The notes under the pieces are model-generated. The model was not told where the DNA came from and ran no database searches. It saw only the letters and a program-made list of their open reading frames with translations. 64,000 nucleotides of DNA, taken from Aliiroseovarius zhejiangensis. Lineage in GTDB: Bacteria > Pseudomonadota > Alphaproteobacteria > Rhodobacterales > Rhodobacteraceae. Where the stretch lies: the NCBI RefSeq assembly GCF_014656375.1, contig NZ_BNCH01000002.1, positions 62,001 to 126,000 on the forward strand, given 5' to 3'. The position numbers were made by a program, and so were the translations under genes. This document shows positions 61,389-64,000 of the stretch, piece by piece (the stretch's first letter is position 1; each line of letters starts with the position of its first letter).

Positions 61389-62387
61389 TCAGAGGTGTTT
61401 TGCCATTTCCGCTGCTGTATCCAGCATGCGGCAGCTGAAGCCCCATTCGTTGTCATACCAACTGAGCACACGCACCATGTTGCCATCCAGCACCTTGGTC
61501 TGATCCAGCGCGAAACTTGACGAATGCGGGTCGTGGTTGAAATCGCTTGAAACCAGCGGGCGGTCGACAACGCCCAGGATGCCCTTCATCGGGCCGGTCG
61601 CGGCGGCGATGATGGCGGCGTTGATTTCGTCCACCGTGGTGTCGCGCGCAGCCTCGAATGTCAGGTCCACACAGGACACGTTCGGGGTAGGCACCCGGAT
61701 CGCCACGCCGTCCAGTTTTCCTGCCAGATCAGGCAGAACAAGGCCAACGGCGCGGGCAGCCCCGGTGGTCGTGGGGATCATGCTGAGCGCGGCGGCGCGG
61801 GCGCGATAGAAATCCTTGTGCAGCGTGTCCAGCGTCGGCTGGTCGCCGGTATAGCTGTGGATGGTCGTCATGAAGCCCTTGTTGATGCCAATGGCGTCTT
61901 GCAGAACCTTGGCAACCGGCGCCAGACAGTTGGTCGTGCACGACGCACACGAGACATGCACATCGGCTGCGCCCAGCGTGTCATGGTTTACACCATAAAC
62001 GATGGTCTTGTCCGCGCCCGAGGACGGCGCTGACACCAGCACCCGGCGGGCGCCGTTTTCAAGATGCACCTCGGCCTTGTCGCCTTTGAAGATACCGGTG
62101 CATTCCAGCACGATGTCGATATCGCCCCACGGCAGGTCGGCGGGATTGCGGATCGCGGTGACGCGGATCGGGCCGCGGCCCGCATCTATCGTGTCATCGG
62201 TATAGGTCACCTCGTTCGGGAATCGTCCATGCACACTGTCGAATTGCAGAAGGTGGGCGTTCATCTCGACCGGTCCGAGGTCATTGATCGCCACCACCTC
62301 GATATCCGTGCGTCCTGTTTCATGCAGGGCGCGCAGCACCAGCCGCCCGATCCGTCCAAATCCGTTGATGGCCACTTTGACTGTCAT
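61389..62387 (-). CDS. gap: Glyceraldehyde-3-phosphate dehydrogenase, copy 1
   Basis: A 332-residue GAPDH. Rossmann start VAINGFGRIGRLVLRAL; catalytic loop SCASCTTNCLAPVAKVL; catalytic His in HSYTGDQPTLD. ATG 62387 has AAGGA 8 nt upstream. A LacI-type operator (62446-62459) is 59 nt upstream. Paralogue of the gene at 62772. Confidence 0.94.
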   Translation of the reverse strand: MTVKVAINGFGRIGRLVLRALHETGRTDIEVVAINDLGPVEMNAHLLQFDSVHGRFPNEVTYTDDTIDAGRGPIRVTAIRNPADLPWGDIDIVLECTGIFKGDKAEVHLENGARRVLVSAPSSGADKTIVYGVNHDTLGAADVHVSCASCTTNCLAPVAKVLQDAIGINKGFMTTIHSYTGDQPTLDTLHKDFYRARAAALSMIPTTTGAARAVGLVLPDLAGKLDGVAIRVPTPNVSCVDLTFEAARDTTVDEINAAIIAAATGPMKGILGVVDRPLVSSDFNHDPHSSSFALDQTKVLDGNMVRVLSWYDNEWGFSCRMLDTAAEMAKHL

Positions 62388-62445
62388 GTTCTTCATCCTT
62401 GCATGAGGTGACACAGGTCGAAACCCGGTGCGGTCAACCGAGATG

Positions 62446-62459
62446 TGTGAGCGCTAACA
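62446..62459. promoter_or_regulatory. LacI-type operator upstream of gap copy 1
   Basis: TGTGAGCGCTAACA, one mismatch from the perfect palindrome TGTTAGCGCTAACA, which I recall as the CceR (LacI-family) motif in Rhodobacter. Confidence 0.5.
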
Positions 62460-62512
62460 TCAACATTTCGCTCAAAAGGTCAAGAGAAGATCCTGACGCG
62501 CCGCTGCAGTGA

Positions 62513-62656
62513 TCAGCGCCAGAAGGCAATCCATTCCGTGAATTCAAGGAATTTTCTGGACAGAAACAACAGGCTGGCCCCGTCGGCAAGCAGCAGGTCC
62601 GCCCCGATCAACCCGACGATCAATATGCCAAGGCTCAGCGCGATCTGGTTTGTCAA
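62513..62656 (-). CDS. Small membrane protein between the gap genes, TTG start
   Basis: A 47-residue protein, MTNQIALSLGILIVGLIGAD and a further helix ending FLEFTEWIAFWR. Two short hydrophobic stretches. I recall a similar small protein between gap genes in relatives. The TTG at 62656 with AGGAG about 7 nt upstream is the likely start; an ATG 20 codons earlier gives an unlikely His/Pro-rich extension. Confidence 0.6.
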   Translation of the reverse strand: MTNQIALSLGILIVGLIGADLLLADGASLLFLSRKFLEFTEWIAFWR

Positions 62657-62721
62657 AGCCTGCTCCTGCCTGTTTGGCGCATTGTTGCAATGGCGGACGG
62701 GCAGGGGCAAGGGCAAAAGAA

Positions 62722-62748
62722 AACCCCGCCACCAAAGGGGGCGGGGTT
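62722..62748 (-). terminator. Terminator of gap copy 2
   Basis: Stem AACCCCGCC / GGCGGGGTT (9 bp, 9-nt loop), minus-strand tail TTTTCTTTT, 24 nt after the stop. Confidence 0.8.
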
Positions 62749-62771
62749 GAAATTTCGGATGGCGCGTCGGC

Positions 62772-63770
62772 CTAGAACGAGCCCATTTTCACCGCGACAT
62801 CGGCCATGCGGGTCGAAAACCCCCATTCGTTGTCATACCAGCCCATCACGCGCACGGTGCGGCCGCCCACAACCTTGGTCTGGTCCGGCGCGAAGATCGA
62901 GCTTTGTTCGGTATGGTTGAAGTCGATCGAGACCTTGGGCTCTGCGTCATAGCCCAGCACACGGGACATGGTGCCCTCGGCGGCTTTGCGCACGATCTCG
63001 TTCACTTCGTCCACCGACGTGTCGCGCCCGGCCTCAAACGTCAGGTCGATGGCCGAGACGTTCGGGGTCGGCACACGCATCGCGGTGCCGTCCAGCTTGC
63101 CGGCAAGTTCCGGCATGACTTCGCCCAAGGCTTTGGCCGCGCCGGTCGAAGTCGGGATGATCGCCATGGCGGCTGCGCGGGCGCGATACAGATCCTTGTG
63201 GCGGCGGTCCAGCGTCGGCTGGTCGCCGGTATAGGAATGGATGGTGGTCATGATACCACGCTCGATCCCCAGCGCCTCGTGCAGCACCTTGGCCAGCGGG
63301 GCCAGCCCGTTGGTGGTGCAGGATCCGTTCGAGACCATGTTGTGATGGGCTTCAAGCTCTTTGTCGTTCACGCCCAGCACGATGGTCTTCTGCACGTTTT
63401 TTGCGGGGGCCGAGATCAGAACCTTGCGCGCACCCCGTTCGATGTGGCGCTTTGCCTTTTCACCGTCATTGAAATTGCCGGTGCATTCCAGAACCACATC
63501 ACAGCCGGACCAGTCCAGTTCGTCCAGGTCATAGGTCGACATCATCTGCATCGGGCCACGCCCCACATCCATGGTGCCATCGCCCAGGGTGATCTGGTTG
63601 GGGAAGCGTCCGTGGATGCTGTCGTATTTCAACAGGTGCGCGGCGGTCTCAAGCGGGCCGGTCGCATTGACCTTCACCACGTTGATGTCATTGCGCCCCG
63701 ATGCAGCGATTTGCGCCAAGGTGCAGCGGCCGATGCGGCCAAATCCGTTGATACCCACTGTGACGGTCAT
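62772..63770 (-). CDS. gap: Glyceraldehyde-3-phosphate dehydrogenase, copy 2
   Basis: A 332-residue GAPDH: VGINGFGRIGRCTLAQI, catalytic loop SNGSCTTNGLAPLAK (second Cys of the usual CTTNC replaced by Gly) and HSYTGDQPTLD. The replaced cysteine is not the catalytic one. Start at ATG 63770. Two tandem operators lie about 100 and 135 nt upstream. Confidence 0.94.
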   Translation of the reverse strand: MTVTVGINGFGRIGRCTLAQIAASGRNDINVVKVNATGPLETAAHLLKYDSIHGRFPNQITLGDGTMDVGRGPMQMMSTYDLDELDWSGCDVVLECTGNFNDGEKAKRHIERGARKVLISAPAKNVQKTIVLGVNDKELEAHHNMVSNGSCTTNGLAPLAKVLHEALGIERGIMTTIHSYTGDQPTLDRRHKDLYRARAAAMAIIPTSTGAAKALGEVMPELAGKLDGTAMRVPTPNVSAIDLTFEAGRDTSVDEVNEIVRKAAEGTMSRVLGYDAEPKVSIDFNHTEQSSIFAPDQTKVVGGRTVRVMGWYDNEWGFSTRMADVAVKMGSF

Positions 63771-63872
63771 GCGTCTTCCCCTCAGGTTTTGGCCCGATGG
63801 CCCGAAAACTTTCCGCTGATATAGCGACCCTGACGCCGTGGCCCAACCCGCAAAACGCGTTTGACACCAGTT

Positions 63873-63886
63873 TGTTAGCGAAAACA
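63873..63886. promoter_or_regulatory. LacI-type operator upstream of gap copy 2 (proximal)
   Basis: TGTTAGCGAAAACA, two mismatches from TGTTAGCGCTAACA. Confidence 0.45.
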
Positions 63887-63902
63887 TGATGGGTGAACGA
63901 GT

Positions 63903-63916
63903 CGTTAGCGCAAACG
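63903..63916. promoter_or_regulatory. LacI-type operator upstream of gap copy 2 (distal)
   Basis: CGTTAGCGCAAACG, centred 30 bp from the proximal site, with the same TTAGCG half. Confidence 0.4.
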
Positions 63917-64000
63917 ACCTAGGGGATTTACGTGCCCGTGCCGTGATCGACAAGTGCTTCACCCCGCGCGCGAAAGTGATTAGTCTCCGTTTCAACACAA

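Noticed and set aside
1-64000. tRNA, rRNA, CRISPR arrays, insertion sequences, integrases, prophage genes
   Set aside because: None recognised by eye; no direct repeats with regular spacing and no transposase-like frame.

Overview
The window looks like the chromosome of an alphaproteobacterium of the order Rhodobacterales, Roseobacter group. DNA is GC-rich, and several linkages are ones I know from that group: tatABC-DUF815-serS-yajC-secDF-ccmABCDG, DUF2849-sulfite reductase-cysH-DUF934, and two gap genes in tandem. There are no rRNA or tRNA genes, no CRISPR array, no transposase and no prophage. Almost everything is housekeeping or central metabolism, so the interest lies in regulation and in unusual versions of known genes.

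Layout: 1-4.9 kb, partial Nudix gene, metG, an MFS transporter and an orphan ABC ATPase. 5.0-16.2 kb, envelope biogenesis on the + strand: tatABC, a DUF815 ATPase, (serS on -), yajC, a fused secDF, a TauE/SafE permease, a Mth938-like protein and ccmA-B-C-D-G for cytochrome c maturation. 16.2-24.7 kb, TM2 protein, acnA, DUF1223 protein, a lauroyl-type acyltransferase, an orphan fliG, a tiny secreted Cys protein and purB. 24.8-28.7 kb, a FosA-like glyoxalase gene broken by one stop codon, dnaB with a perfect DnaA box upstream, pyrE and pyrC. 28.8-38.8 kb, glycosyltransferase pair, XdhC, TRIC-type membrane protein, LysR/methyltransferase, infC (apparent AUA start), an Ala-rich anchored protein, an SRAP (YedK/HMCES) gene, a gene remnant, a cupin and ferredoxin-NADP reductase. 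38.9-42.6 kb, assimilatory sulfate reduction genes with a divergent Lrp-type regulator. 42.7-50.4 kb, a P450 and the dctBD-dctPQM dicarboxylate TRAP system. 50.4-58.1 kb, DUF2892/Crp pair and valine (isobutyryl-CoA) degradation genes acd-hibch-mmsB and mmsA. 58.2-64.0 kb, LysR, CBS protein, coaD, Ca2+/Na+ antiporter and two gap genes with LacI-type operators.

How parts work together: Tat, YajC/SecDF and Ccm jointly export and mature periplasmic redox proteins. DctB senses dicarboxylate and DctD, whose sigma-54 contact loop and Walker A lysine are missing, probably acts through two palindromes 33 bp apart upstream of dctPQM. The valine genes take isobutyryl-CoA to propionyl-CoA. The two gap genes carry operators resembling the CceR-type motif TGTTAGCGCTAACA, linking glycolysis/gluconeogenesis to a LacI-family regulator.

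Structure not explained by genes: a recurrent ~70-nt element (core CTTCTTCTGGC-N3-5-AAATATCC-YGGGG followed by GC hairpins, read on the - strand) occurs at five places plus a degenerate sixth. At three of them it sits just after a stop codon on that strand.
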